Below, piece by piece: positions 19,986 to 28,784 of a stretch of 64,000 bases of DNA. The position numbers and the translations under genes are program-made. The stretch is from positions 186,001 to 250,000 of the forward strand of contig NC_013082.1 of assembly GCF_000142805.1 (NCBI RefSeq), given 5' to 3'. Source of the stretch: Lachancea thermotolerans CBS 6340. Its lineage: Eukaryota > Ascomycota > Saccharomycetes > Saccharomycetales > Saccharomycetaceae. The notes under the pieces were generated by a model. The model did no database searches, was not told where the DNA came from, and saw only the letters and a program-made list of their open reading frames with translations. Each line of letters starts with the position of its first letter. Positions within the stretch are counted from its first letter, which is position 1.

Positions 19986-21692
19986 ATGACGGAAAAAAAC
20001 AGTTTACACTCGCGGGCGCGCAGGGGCTCCGGCGCGACCGCCGGCGAGCCCAAGCTCAAAGCGCACAGCGACGACTTCGAAATGTACGTGTACTCGCAGG
20101 ACGAGCCCAGCACCGACCCGCTCGGGTCGGACACCGAGAGCGGCGAGGGCGACATGCAGGAGGGCAAGGTCAAGCGGGCGCTCAAGCCGCGGCATGTGTC
20201 GATGATCGCGCTCGGAGGCACGATCGGCACGGGTCTCTTCGTGGGTATCGCCAGCCCGTTGTCGTACTCGGGCCCCGTGGGCGCGCTCATCGCGTACATC
20301 TTCATGGGCACGGTCGTGTACTTCGTGACGCAGTCCATGGGCGAGATGGCCACGTTCATCCCGGTCACGTCGTCGATCACGGTGTTCTCCAGCCGGTTCC
20401 TGTCGCCCGCGTTCGGCGTGGCCAACGGCTACATGTACTGGTTCAACTGGGCCATCACGTTTGCGGTCGAGCTGTCCGTCACGGGCCAGGTCATTGAGTA
20501 CTGGACCGAGGCCGTGCCGCGCGCCGCGTGGATCGCCATCTTCTGGGTGCTGGTAACGCTCGCCAACTTCTTCCCCGTGCAGTTCTACGGTGAGGTCGAG
20601 TTCTGGGTCGCCTCCATCAAGGTCCTGGCCATCGTGGGCTACCTGATCTACGCCCTGGTCATCGTGTGCGGCGGCTCCAAGCAGGGCCCAATCGGCTTCC
20701 GCTACTGGCGCAACCCGGGGCCCTGGGGCGCCGGCATCATCTCCAAGGATAAGGACGAGGGCCGCTTCCTGGGCTGGGTCGCCTCCCTGATCAACGCTTC
20801 ATTCACCTACCAGGGTACCGAGCTTGTGGGCATCACCGCAGGAGAGGCCGCCAACCCGCGCCGCACCGTGCCACGCGCCATTAACAAGGTGTTTTTCCGT
20901 ATCCTGTTCTTCTACATCCTCTCGCTCTTCTTCGTCGGTCTGCTCGTGCCTTACAACCACTCAAGCCTGGACAAAACCACCACGGTGATCGCCTCCTCAC
21001 CATTTGTCATCTCCATCCAGAACGCCGGTACCCGCGCGCTGCCCGACATCTTCAACGCCGTGGTCCTGGTGACCATCATCTCCGCGGCCAACTCCAACGT
21101 CTACGTGGGCTCCCGTGTGCTCTTTTCCCTGGCACACACCGGCATTGCGCCCAAGGTCTTTAGCTCCGTCACGCCCCAGGGTGTTCCATTCATGGGTGTT
21201 ATCGTCACCTCGCTGCTGGGCTTACTGGCGTTCTTGGTGGTGAATCACAACGCCAACGAGGCCTTCAACTGGTTGATCAACATCTCTACTCTGGCCGGAC
21301 TGTGCGCGTGGCTGTTCATCTCCATCTCCCACATCAGGTTTATGCAGTGCCTAAAACAAAGAGGCATTTCCAGGGATGACCTGCCTTTCAAGTCCAAGCT
21401 CATGCCATATGGTGCCTACTACGCTGCCTTCTGGGTTACCGTCATCATTTTTGTGCAAGGTTTCCAGGCCTTCTCACCACATTTCAAGGTCACTGAATTC
21501 TTCACCAGCTACATCTCGCTTATGTTACTGGTTGTTGTCTTCTGCGGCGCCCAACTGTTCTACAGGTGCAGGTTCTTCAACCGTCTCGAGGACATTGATA
21601 TCGACTCCGACCGTAGAGAGGCCGACGCCCTGATATGGGAGGACGACGAGCCCACCACACTGTGGGGCAAGTTCTGGACTGCCGTTGCATAG
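19986..21692 (+). CDS. LYP1: Basic amino-acid permease, LYP1 (lysine) type
   Basis: A 568-residue 12-TM YAT permease. The frame is open upstream to 19815, but the upstream residues are not permease-like and homologues start with a short hydrophilic tail, so I choose ATG 19986 (MTEKNSLHS). It shares [38 protein letters not shown] and [10 protein letters not shown] with its neighbour. [28 protein letters not shown] and [17 protein letters not shown] follow the Lyp1 pattern. It imports lysine by proton symport at the plasma membrane; specificity is inferred. GC falls from about 73 percent near the start (20101-20160) to 40 percent near the end (21481-21540). Confidence 0.92.
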   Translation: MTEKNSLHSRARRGSGATAGEPKLKAHSDDFEMYVYSQDEPSTDPLGSDTESGEGDMQEGKVKRALKPRHVSMIALGGTIGTGLFVGIASPLSYSGPVGALIAYIFMGTVVYFVTQSMGEMATFIPVTSSITVFSSRFLSPAFGVANGYMYWFNWAITFAVELSVTGQVIEYWTEAVPRAAWIAIFWVLVTLANFFPVQFYGEVEFWVASIKVLAIVGYLIYALVIVCGGSKQGPIGFRYWRNPGPWGAGIISKDKDEGRFLGWVASLINASFTYQGTELVGITAGEAANPRRTVPRAINKVFFRILFFYILSLFFVGLLVPYNHSSLDKTTTVIASSPFVISIQNAGTRALPDIFNAVVLVTIISAANSNVYVGSRVLFSLAHTGIAPKVFSSVTPQGVPFMGVIVTSLLGLLAFLVVNHNANEAFNWLINISTLAGLCAWLFISISHIRFMQCLKQRGISRDDLPFKSKLMPYGAYYAAFWVTVIIFVQGFQAFSPHFKVTEFFTSYISLMLLVVVFCGAQLFYRCRFFNRLEDIDIDSDRREADALIWEDDEPTTLWGKFWTAVA

Positions 21693-22500
21693 TTTGACCT
21701 GGTTCTCAGGTCATAAACAACGCTTTTTGAAGCGATAATATGTACAATAAAACCACTTAATGCATCGATGTATAATATCGTCATGGAAAGATAAACTAGA
21801 TTCACGAAGTACTAAGCTCTACAATTCTTATGGCCAGGCCAGGCGCTCAAGGGCGACAGCAAGTAGTATGTTAAAATGGAGGGCCTTCAATAAAGCTCAA
21901 TTTCCCTCAAACCGTCCTAATGACGGAGCTCGCTTCCGCGGGCATTGTAACAACCTATGAACTAGTAGCTCTTCCCTCGAGTTGATGGTCAAACTACTTG
22001 TTATTTGAGGTGGTTCATTGAGGCTGTTTCCCAAGCGCTCCACCTCATATCGCCACCCATCCTCTGAAACCCAAGCGCTTTTTATTTGAGCACAGAGGTA
22101 GTCACCTGGGCCCGCGGATCTACGAGATTGATTATTTCACTGCGTTGATGCATGCGTGGCATATGACCTGGTGTTTCGCATAGAAAAAATATTGGATCAA
22201 CAGTTATTGTATACAGCACGCCGTTTGAACTTTTTGGCCAATAAGGGAGAAGCCAGGAGCGCCGCGCCTCTAATTCTGCACTAAAGCTTCTTGAATTTAT
22301 TTTGCACTGGAAACCTCATAGCACAACCTTGGTTTATACACTGGCAGGTTCAAAGTTTTTGTGTTCTCGCCCCATCAAAAGACAGGTACACTTCCTTTTG
22401 AGCAAACTGTGCAAAAATTAGGTATCAGAACGTTGTCGATAGCATTGGGTCTCCTGAACACGAACTGTCGTACATATTAACCACTTTAAGCGCATGGAGC
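21693..22500. other. Intergenic region, LYP1 3' flank and PIK1 promoter
   Basis: 808 bp between tandem genes. LYP1 3'-end signals are near the left side. I looked for tRNA B-boxes and C/D boxes on both strands and saw none. No frame in it looks like a protein. Confidence 0.6.
21739..21751 (+). terminator. LYP1 3'-end processing signals
   Basis: TATGTA (efficiency element, 21739-21744) is followed at once by an AATAAA-type A-rich positioning element, 47 bp after the LYP1 stop codon. This is the usual layout of yeast polyadenylation signals. Confidence 0.45.
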
Positions 22501-25500
22501 ATGAGTGAAACAGCGCCCGACTCCGATAGCAGCGATCTGGCGCCATCCACTTCGGCTCCCGGAAGCAACCAGTTGCTTCTGAAATTTATCAATTCAGCCC
22601 ACTTTACATTGTACAACAACATTGAGTACCTCACGCGATACTCGCAGAATATCGGCATCCATTTCTACCTGTGTCAGAAACTACTGACATTCCCGCATAA
22701 CGAACTTCAGTTTTACATACCTCAATTGGTACAAGTTCTTCTGACCGTCGAAACCGAATCAATCGCTCTAGAGGAGCTCCTACTAAAGCTCAGCGCTGAG
22801 AACCCTCATTTTGCTTTGCTAACTTTCTGGCAATTACAGGCACTGCTAGGAGACCTTTCTACAGACCCCTCAAGCTATGCGTTCCAAGTCGCGCGTAGAG
22901 TCATCAACAGCCTTCAAAATGTTCTATTTAACCCACACAAGGTGGCTGCGGAAAGTGAGAAAATCCACGAAAATGTTGCTCCTGCATTAGTGCTGTGCTC
23001 CATGGTCATAGGGTCCTGTGCGCTCCCCGGACTTGGGGAATTTGCGAAGCCCCTGGTACAGTCACAGGGCAAAAGGCAAAAAAGTTACGTTTTCAAGTTA
23101 GCAAAGAACGCTATGAGAAATTTAACCAAGAACTTGACTTTAAAAAACACTTTACTGAACCAGGGGCGGAGTTCATCTAACGGCAGCCATTCCAAAGAGT
23201 CTAATGCGCTCGTTGAGTTGGTAGACGGAGTTACTACAAGAGAAGATACGCTCTTCAAGAAGCCAAGAGAAAAACCCTTGACTTCCTTGAACTTTGATAT
23301 GATCGATGATGTTGGCGAAAAAATGTTTCAAGAGCGGATCTCAAACTCCATTAAAATGCCCAAGAGAAAATCAAGAACAACGGACCAATCATACGTGCAT
23401 AGGATATATCAGAGATCTGCTCTCACAGGTGCATCCGACTCTGTCTATGAAGATGAATACACTAATTCAATGCCGGATCTTCATAAAGAAATGACTAATA
23501 ATCGGTCAACGAGCTCGCTAAACTCCCTCAAATCTCAAAGTGGCAACGAGTCCGAAGTCGATGACCGCTCCATTAAAAAGGTCAATTCGGATCCATTGGC
23601 CGACGACTATCACGACGACACCATACGGATAGACACCATGAGGAGAAGGTCACGGCAAGGGAAGGACTTGACGACCTTACAATTGAGCCAGTTATCAATA
23701 CCCAAAAAAATTCGTATACTGAAGTCGAATTACTTCCGCTGCGAAACCCAATTGGCTATTGCGTTAGAGTCCATTTCACAGCGATTGGCTCAAGTTCCCT
23801 CTGAAGCACGTTTGAGCGCTCTTCGTGCAGAGCTACTGCTACTGAATAGAGATTTGCCCGCTGAGGTTGATATACCCACGCTGCTGCCTCCGAACAAGAA
23901 AGGAAAACTGCACAAGCTGGTAAAAATTACTGCAAATGAAGCTCAAGTGCTAAACTCAGCCGAAAAAGTGCCATTTTTACTTTTGATCGAGTACTTGAGA
24001 GATGAAATGGACTTCGATCCAACTACAGAGGAAAACGAAAACGTTTTGAGAAGAAACCCAGGAGAAGAAAGCTTCATATTTGATCTAGCATCAATCACCA
24101 AAGATGCGAATAGCCATGCAGAAGAAATTACTGCTGTAAACGAAGCTCGCAATTCACGTTCTTCTCTAAGAGTATCGTCAACAAACGAAGCAACGCAGGT
24201 TACTTCCGAAAAGGAGGTTGACCTGGGAGATGTCTCAGTGGTGAATCTAACAAACCACAACGAAGCCGAAACATATCGAAGGGAACTCATGGTGCAATCT
24301 GCTGCCAAAGTTCCCGTTATTCCTAACGACTCCACAAATAGGAACCCAGAATTGCAGTTTTTGAATAATCTGGAGGAGATTCGATCGGAATTGGAAGGTG
24401 TGGAGTTTGGAGGCCCAAGCGCGTCATCAGCAGAAGATCTCGCGACGCAGATGCGCATATCAGCGGTAATGCTAGCGCAGCTGGATAAATCGCCCCAGCA
24501 ATTGCACGGCTCCACCAATCAAATCCGAGCCAAGATTATCGCATCGATGCAGGAAGTTCAAGACAGATTTGGGTTTCAAGATCTAGAAGCGATTCACGGC
24601 ATGGCAGGCCAGAGAAAATTGGAAAATGATTTGAAAACTGGCGGTCTCCAGGGCACCAAAAAGGATATGTCTTATCTTGGAGAAAACTGGAACGCAAAGA
24701 AGGAGAGAATTAGAGCGACTTCTGAATTCGGAGAAGCAGAAAACTGGGACTTGTGCTCAGTAATTGCAAAGTCCGGGGACGACTTGCGACAGGAAGCCTT
24801 TGCATGCCAAATGATTCAAGCTATGGCTAATATATGGGCTAAGGAAAATGTCGGTGTTTGGGTAAAAAAGATGAAAATATTAATTACAAGTGCAAACACA
24901 GGGCTTGTCGAAACAATTACTAATGCCATGTCTGTCCATAGTATAAAGAAGTCGCTCACCCAACAGATGGTCGAAAACGGGGAACTCAACGAGAAAGGCC
25001 AGATTGCATCTCTAAAAGACCATTTTGCTCGCGCCTACGGAGACCCAACGGAATTCAAATATAGTAGAGCAAGGGACAACTTTGCATTCAGTCTAGCTGC
25101 ATACTCCATCATCTGTTATGTGTTGCAAGTCAAAGACCGGCACAATGGTAACATCATGGTCGACAACGAGGGTCATGTGGTTCACATCGATTTCGGCTTT
25201 ATGCTCTCCAACTCTCCAGGGTCGGTCGGTTTTGAGGCGGCACCCTTCAAGCTCACATACGAGTATGTGGACCTACTAGGGGGGTTGGAAGCCGAGCCCT
25301 ACAAGAAGTTCGTACGGCTAACGAAAGACGGCTTCAAGGCCCTAAGAAAGTACGCGGATCAGCTTGTCTCCATGTGTGAAATAATGCAGAAGGATAACAT
25401 GCAGCCTTGCTTTAACGCTGGCGAGCAGACCAGCGCACAGCTTAGACAAAGGTTTCATCTTGAACTTACTGAACAAGAGTGCGACGATTTTGTTGAAAAT

Positions 25501-25584
25501 GTGCTGGTTGGGAAATCTCTGGGAAGCATCTATACGAGACTTTACGACCAGTTCCAATTGATATCACAGGGCATATACTCATGA
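22501..25584 (+). CDS. PIK1: Pik1, phosphatidylinositol 4-kinase
   Basis: A 1027-residue type III PI 4-kinase (S. cerevisiae 1066). It makes PI4P on Golgi membranes and in the nucleus and is essential for Golgi-to-plasma-membrane secretion. The N-terminal helical lipid-kinase-unique region is around residues 20-130, and the Frq1-binding region would follow it. A long Ser/Asn-rich middle section (about 210-650) precedes the catalytic domain (about 750-1027). The catalytic loop DRHNGN is at about 879 and the activation DFG at about 897; GDDLRQEAFACQM near 758 is the family's phosphate-binding stretch. The protein ends in FQLISQGIYS, typical of Pik1. It follows LYP1 as in S. cerevisiae. Confidence 0.97.
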   Translation: MSETAPDSDSSDLAPSTSAPGSNQLLLKFINSAHFTLYNNIEYLTRYSQNIGIHFYLCQKLLTFPHNELQFYIPQLVQVLLTVETESIALEELLLKLSAENPHFALLTFWQLQALLGDLSTDPSSYAFQVARRVINSLQNVLFNPHKVAAESEKIHENVAPALVLCSMVIGSCALPGLGEFAKPLVQSQGKRQKSYVFKLAKNAMRNLTKNLTLKNTLLNQGRSSSNGSHSKESNALVELVDGVTTREDTLFKKPREKPLTSLNFDMIDDVGEKMFQERISNSIKMPKRKSRTTDQSYVHRIYQRSALTGASDSVYEDEYTNSMPDLHKEMTNNRSTSSLNSLKSQSGNESEVDDRSIKKVNSDPLADDYHDDTIRIDTMRRRSRQGKDLTTLQLSQLSIPKKIRILKSNYFRCETQLAIALESISQRLAQVPSEARLSALRAELLLLNRDLPAEVDIPTLLPPNKKGKLHKLVKITANEAQVLNSAEKVPFLLLIEYLRDEMDFDPTTEENENVLRRNPGEESFIFDLASITKDANSHAEEITAVNEARNSRSSLRVSSTNEATQVTSEKEVDLGDVSVVNLTNHNEAETYRRELMVQSAAKVPVIPNDSTNRNPELQFLNNLEEIRSELEGVEFGGPSASSAEDLATQMRISAVMLAQLDKSPQQLHGSTNQIRAKIIASMQEVQDRFGFQDLEAIHGMAGQRKLENDLKTGGLQGTKKDMSYLGENWNAKKERIRATSEFGEAENWDLCSVIAKSGDDLRQEAFACQMIQAMANIWAKENVGVWVKKMKILITSANTGLVETITNAMSVHSIKKSLTQQMVENGELNEKGQIASLKDHFARAYGDPTEFKYSRARDNFAFSLAAYSIICYVLQVKDRHNGNIMVDNEGHVVHIDFGFMLSNSPGSVGFEAAPFKLTYEYVDLLGGLEAEPYKKFVRLTKDGFKALRKYADQLVSMCEIMQKDNMQPCFNAGEQTSAQLRQRFHLELTEQECDDFVENVLVGKSLGSIYTRLYDQFQLISQGIYS

Positions 25585-26371
25585 GAGCCGCGCTAAAGAG
25601 GCGGCTGCTCCTGAAACCACCGCGAACTGGTCTAGTCAAGGCTCGACACGCAGACACCGCGGCACACACATTATAAAGGATCTACAACAACTAAATAGTG
25701 AAGACCCACATTCGAAGAACAATCCTCATAATTCTCAACTGCGGGCATTCTTATGTCAAATGGTAGCCGTCAAGTCGCTAGCCTGTGGCTTACGTGCTAA
25801 CCTGGCTCGTATGCAAGCATTTCGGACTTGGCCCGGGATGGAATCCAACGGGTCTCCAATCACGTGCCAAGCCATATCCTTGGGGCGGAGTTAGAATTAT
25901 ATCCGAAATATAGTATTCATGTCTTTACCGTACAATGTGATCTTGTTATATGTGGCTTTAAGGTCTATAAATCAATAAGTGTGACACTAAAGTCACTACA
26001 TACGTAAACAGTATGGAACATTTGACAGCCTGCAATGAATAAGATCCATGAAGTAACCATTGTTTCTATTGCAAACGCCAAGTGTACTGCGGCTTGCTGT
26101 CAAATTTAACTGCTTTCCAGCATACCTCTATTCATTTTCTATCAGAAAATCTAGCCCCAGTTGTGCTAATTCGTCTCAGATTTGCAGTCACCTGTAATTT
26201 CCGGAGGTACGAACAACGGAAGCTCGCAGTACCGCAGTATTGCAACTCTGAATTAACTAAGGCAAAACATCGCCTTTAGCTTGCTCAGCCTGAGCTATTC
26301 GTCCAAACCTTGCTTCCAGACGCTCTTAGCTTCTTCAAACTCAAGTACCAAGGTGGTCTAATACAACAACC
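25585..26371. other. Intergenic region, PIK1 3' flank and TAM41 promoter
   Basis: 787 bp without a recognisable gene. It contains one RTCACGTG box (25859-25866) and a small GTGAC/GTCAC hairpin (25981-25996). A 65-codon frame at 26082-26279 looks random. I found no tRNA or C/D snoRNA signals on either strand; an H/ACA RNA cannot be excluded by eye. Confidence 0.55.
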
Positions 26372-27523
26372 ATGCTGAGACTCTCTCGCGTGGCTAACAG
26401 CGTCACAGGGCTGCGCTCAAATGGACGTGCAGTTGTCTTGCGACTCAACTCCACGCATGCCTATGGACATCAGAAAGATTCTTTCCAACCAATAGTTCAT
26501 GGTCCCATAATGTCAAGCACCGGCAAAATGAGACACGATGTTTTGCAGGACGAGCTTCGTCTATTGGAGCAGGGAATTAAGAAATCCGACGAGCTGACCT
26601 CACAGTTCACAAACTACCGATACAAGTTCAAGAAATTGCCGCCAAATTACGGATCCAATCAGCTTTTGACAATCGATGGCGACCTCCAAAAGGACTTGGA
26701 TGGTGTCGTTGCTCACTTTCGGGCGCCCATCAAATACGCCTTCGGGTACGGCTCGGGTGTTTTCCAACAAAGTGGCTACTCAAAAACACAGGATTCCCCT
26801 CAAATAGACCTGATATTGGGTGTCTCGCACCCAGAGCACTTTCATTCATTAAATATGCGGCAAAATCCCCACCACTACTCTTCGCTGCGCTACTTTGGAT
26901 CCCAGTTTGTTTCTAAATTTCAAGAGATTGGCGCCGGCATTTATTTCAACCCCTTTGTTGACATTAACGGACAAACGGTGAAATACGGTGTGGTGTCCAT
27001 GGAAAATCTTCTCAGAGATATTGCCACTTGGGATTCATTTTATCTTGCCGGGCGCTTGCAGAAGCCCGTTAAGGTACTCAAGAACGACCTCTCTGTCCAA
27101 TACTGGAACCAGTTGAACTTAAAAGCCGCCGCGACTTTAGCCAAACATCTCATATCGCAAGACTCTAAGAAGCCTCTTGACGAGTTGGAGTTCTATACTC
27201 AAATCACAGCTCTAAGTTACGTCGGAGACATAAGGTACAAAGTCGGTGGTGAAAACCCGGACAAAGTCAAAAACATCGTCGAGAAGAACTTCACTCAGTT
27301 TCAAGAATACTACAAGCCCATATACAAAGATGTGATTGTCAACAACTCTCACTACCTTCCTCGCGGGTTCACTTTCGAGAACTCAATCCAGCTTTTGGAG
27401 TCGAGGATCTTCAGAACCAGCACCTTACAAACTTTGAAAGGAATATTTACAGCAGGCATCACAAAGTCGATAAGGTACGCATGGGCTAAAAAGCTGAAAG
27501 CTATGAAGAGGAAAAGTTCTTAA
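26372..27523 (+). CDS. TAM41: Tam41, mitochondrial CDP-diacylglycerol synthase
   Basis: A 383-residue protein (S. cerevisiae 385). Tam41 makes CDP-diacylglycerol from phosphatidic acid on the matrix side of the inner mitochondrial membrane, the first committed step of cardiolipin synthesis. The first 30 residues are Arg/Ser-rich and lack acidic residues, a mitochondrial presequence. The nucleotidyltransferase-like core has the FGYGSGVFQQ motif near residues 122-131 followed by the acidic QIDLILGV strand near 144. The C-terminus is basic (KKLKAMKRKSS), in keeping with peripheral membrane binding. It is followed by IST1 (convergent), TFC4 and UFD1; TAM41-TFC4-UFD1 is also the order in S. cerevisiae (YGR046W-YGR047C-YGR048W). 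Confidence 0.96.
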   Translation: MLRLSRVANSVTGLRSNGRAVVLRLNSTHAYGHQKDSFQPIVHGPIMSSTGKMRHDVLQDELRLLEQGIKKSDELTSQFTNYRYKFKKLPPNYGSNQLLTIDGDLQKDLDGVVAHFRAPIKYAFGYGSGVFQQSGYSKTQDSPQIDLILGVSHPEHFHSLNMRQNPHHYSSLRYFGSQFVSKFQEIGAGIYFNPFVDINGQTVKYGVVSMENLLRDIATWDSFYLAGRLQKPVKVLKNDLSVQYWNQLNLKAAATLAKHLISQDSKKPLDELEFYTQITALSYVGDIRYKVGGENPDKVKNIVEKNFTQFQEYYKPIYKDVIVNNSHYLPRGFTFENSIQLLESRIFRTSTLQTLKGIFTAGITKSIRYAWAKKLKAMKRKSS

Positions 27524-27687
27524 TCCGCAAAACTCCTTAAGACTTCAAGGATTCTTTCGAAACCGCTACTTTGAAAGTTTTTATTTAAGCGCACATTAAT
27601 AGTGTTTTGAAATTTATTAGAAGTCCATACAGGCACCGAAACCTTCGCCGGCATATAGCTTTTCTTTGTCTTCGGATGCTTCAGCAA

Positions 27688-28666
27688 TTACCTACGCAAT
27701 GCCGCGAACCTCTTCTTAAGTTCGTCCAGATCCGTGTCGTGGGCGTTTTGCTTATTGTTTTTAACTTTCACATCCTTCTTCATATCTCTAGGCACCTTCA
27801 AGTCTGAACCCATCGTGTCACTGTCCTTACGAGGCTTTTTTACCGTAATAGCGTGCTTTCCATCTTCCAATGAGTTGTTATCGACCGCCACTATTGGCCT
27901 TGAATCCTCAGAGCTAGAATCAGTAGGAGTGGGCGATTTTTCGTGTTCCGCTTCTTCGCGTGATGCTTCTTCAAGCTTGCTGAAAGGTACTTCATAAGTT
28001 ATAGCTATTTCTTTGAGATAAAGTGTAATAAGCTCCTCGTCCGGCAAACGTGGACTGCATTTTTTGAGCACTTTGTCGGGTACCCCAAGTTTTTCATCGA
28101 TAATTGTCCTTGTAAAGTCGTTTCCAAATTTCAAAGTTAGTAGCTCCTTGGCTTGTTGCAGCTCTTTAATCTCTGGCGCATGTAGAGTTGCAAAGACAAC
28201 TGCTCTGGCTGCTTCATTCAAACCATTTTCCGCATGATTTTCAATTAAATCAGCCTCGTCCTGAACGCTACATAGTAGCGCTATCCTTGCATGCAGGAGC
28301 TCACAATAAAGTTCTAAAACTTCAAGGAGTTCTTCATGAACGTCGTCGTTAATCAAGCTTTCAATCCTATAGTGCGCCTTTTGTTCCTTTCCATCGGCCA
28401 AAAGCTGGGCAACATCTCTTCGAGCTTTTTTCGCAAGGGATTGCTGTTTTTCTTGCGCATACCTTAATCTTTGTATGCACATTTTCAGCGTGGTTTTCAG
28501 CTTCACCTGTTTCAACTAGGCATACGTTCCCTTCCGCTATCGTTGTCTTTCTAACCCCTTGAAATAGCGAACGGAACATTTCGCAGCCCCGAGCTTAGTA
28601 TTTTGGTCAAAGTGCTTATAAAGGCTAGCTCAACTAACTTACGCTGTAGGGAATTTGGCTATTCAT
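27688..28666 (-). CDS. IST1: Ist1, ESCRT-III regulator, two exons
   Basis: Ist1 binds Did2 and Vps4 and tunes ESCRT-III disassembly on endosomes. The long frame (exon 2, 28506 to 27688) matches Ist1 from the N-terminal helix (KLKTTLKMCIQRLRYAQEKQQ) through the ILELYCELL-type helix to an acidic, Ser-rich tail. It has no ATG before residue Met of KMCIQ, although the codons before it are conserved, and TAG lies in frame just upstream. I propose exon 1 at 28666-28643 encoding MNSQIPYS, an intron at 28642-28507, and exon 2 from GTG, giving MNSQIPYS-VKLKT. This matches the S. cerevisiae start as I recall it (MAPSMIPFTIKLKT). Total 280 residues (S. cerevisiae 298). Convergent with TAM41. Confidence 0.88.
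28507..28642 (-). other. Inferred spliceosomal intron of IST1 (136 nt)
   Basis: The 5' splice site is GTAAGT (28642-28637), just after the exon-1 codons for MNSQIPYS. The 3' splice site is CAG (28509-28507). A branchpoint-like TACTAAG is at 28600-28594, one base off the TACTAAC consensus and about 87 nt from the acceptor, with other AGs between. The protein match on both sides is the stronger argument; the branchpoint is the weak part. Confidence 0.75.
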
Positions 28667-28784
28667 CAGTAACTTTACGAGCTCTTACCTACCATATGGT
28701 AAGTAGATTCACTTTTTATAGATTGATCTTGAAAATGATAGAATTAAAATTACAATACTTAATTTCAAGTGACGCACAACTTAC

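Noticed and set aside
25859-25915. Possible point centromere: RTCACGTG (CDEI-like) followed by TATATCCGAAATATAG (CDEIII-like)
   Set aside because: The spacer is only about 45 bp and not AT-rich, and the CDEIII match is limited to the CCGAA core. Yeast point centromeres have a CDEII of roughly 80 bp or more with very high AT.
25981-25996. A small GTGAC/GTCAC hairpin followed by an ACA as a possible H/ACA RNA
   Set aside because: Five base pairs with no second hairpin or H box is too little.
26082-26279. A 65-codon frame upstream of TAM41
   Set aside because: Random-looking composition, no recognisable domain, and it lies in a promoter region.
28367-28579. Alternative IST1 start at ATG 28579 with a frame change
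   Set aside because: Its 18-codon lead does not resemble Ist1 and would need a frameshift or a 19-nt intron; the 136-nt intron gives a peptide matching the known N-terminus.
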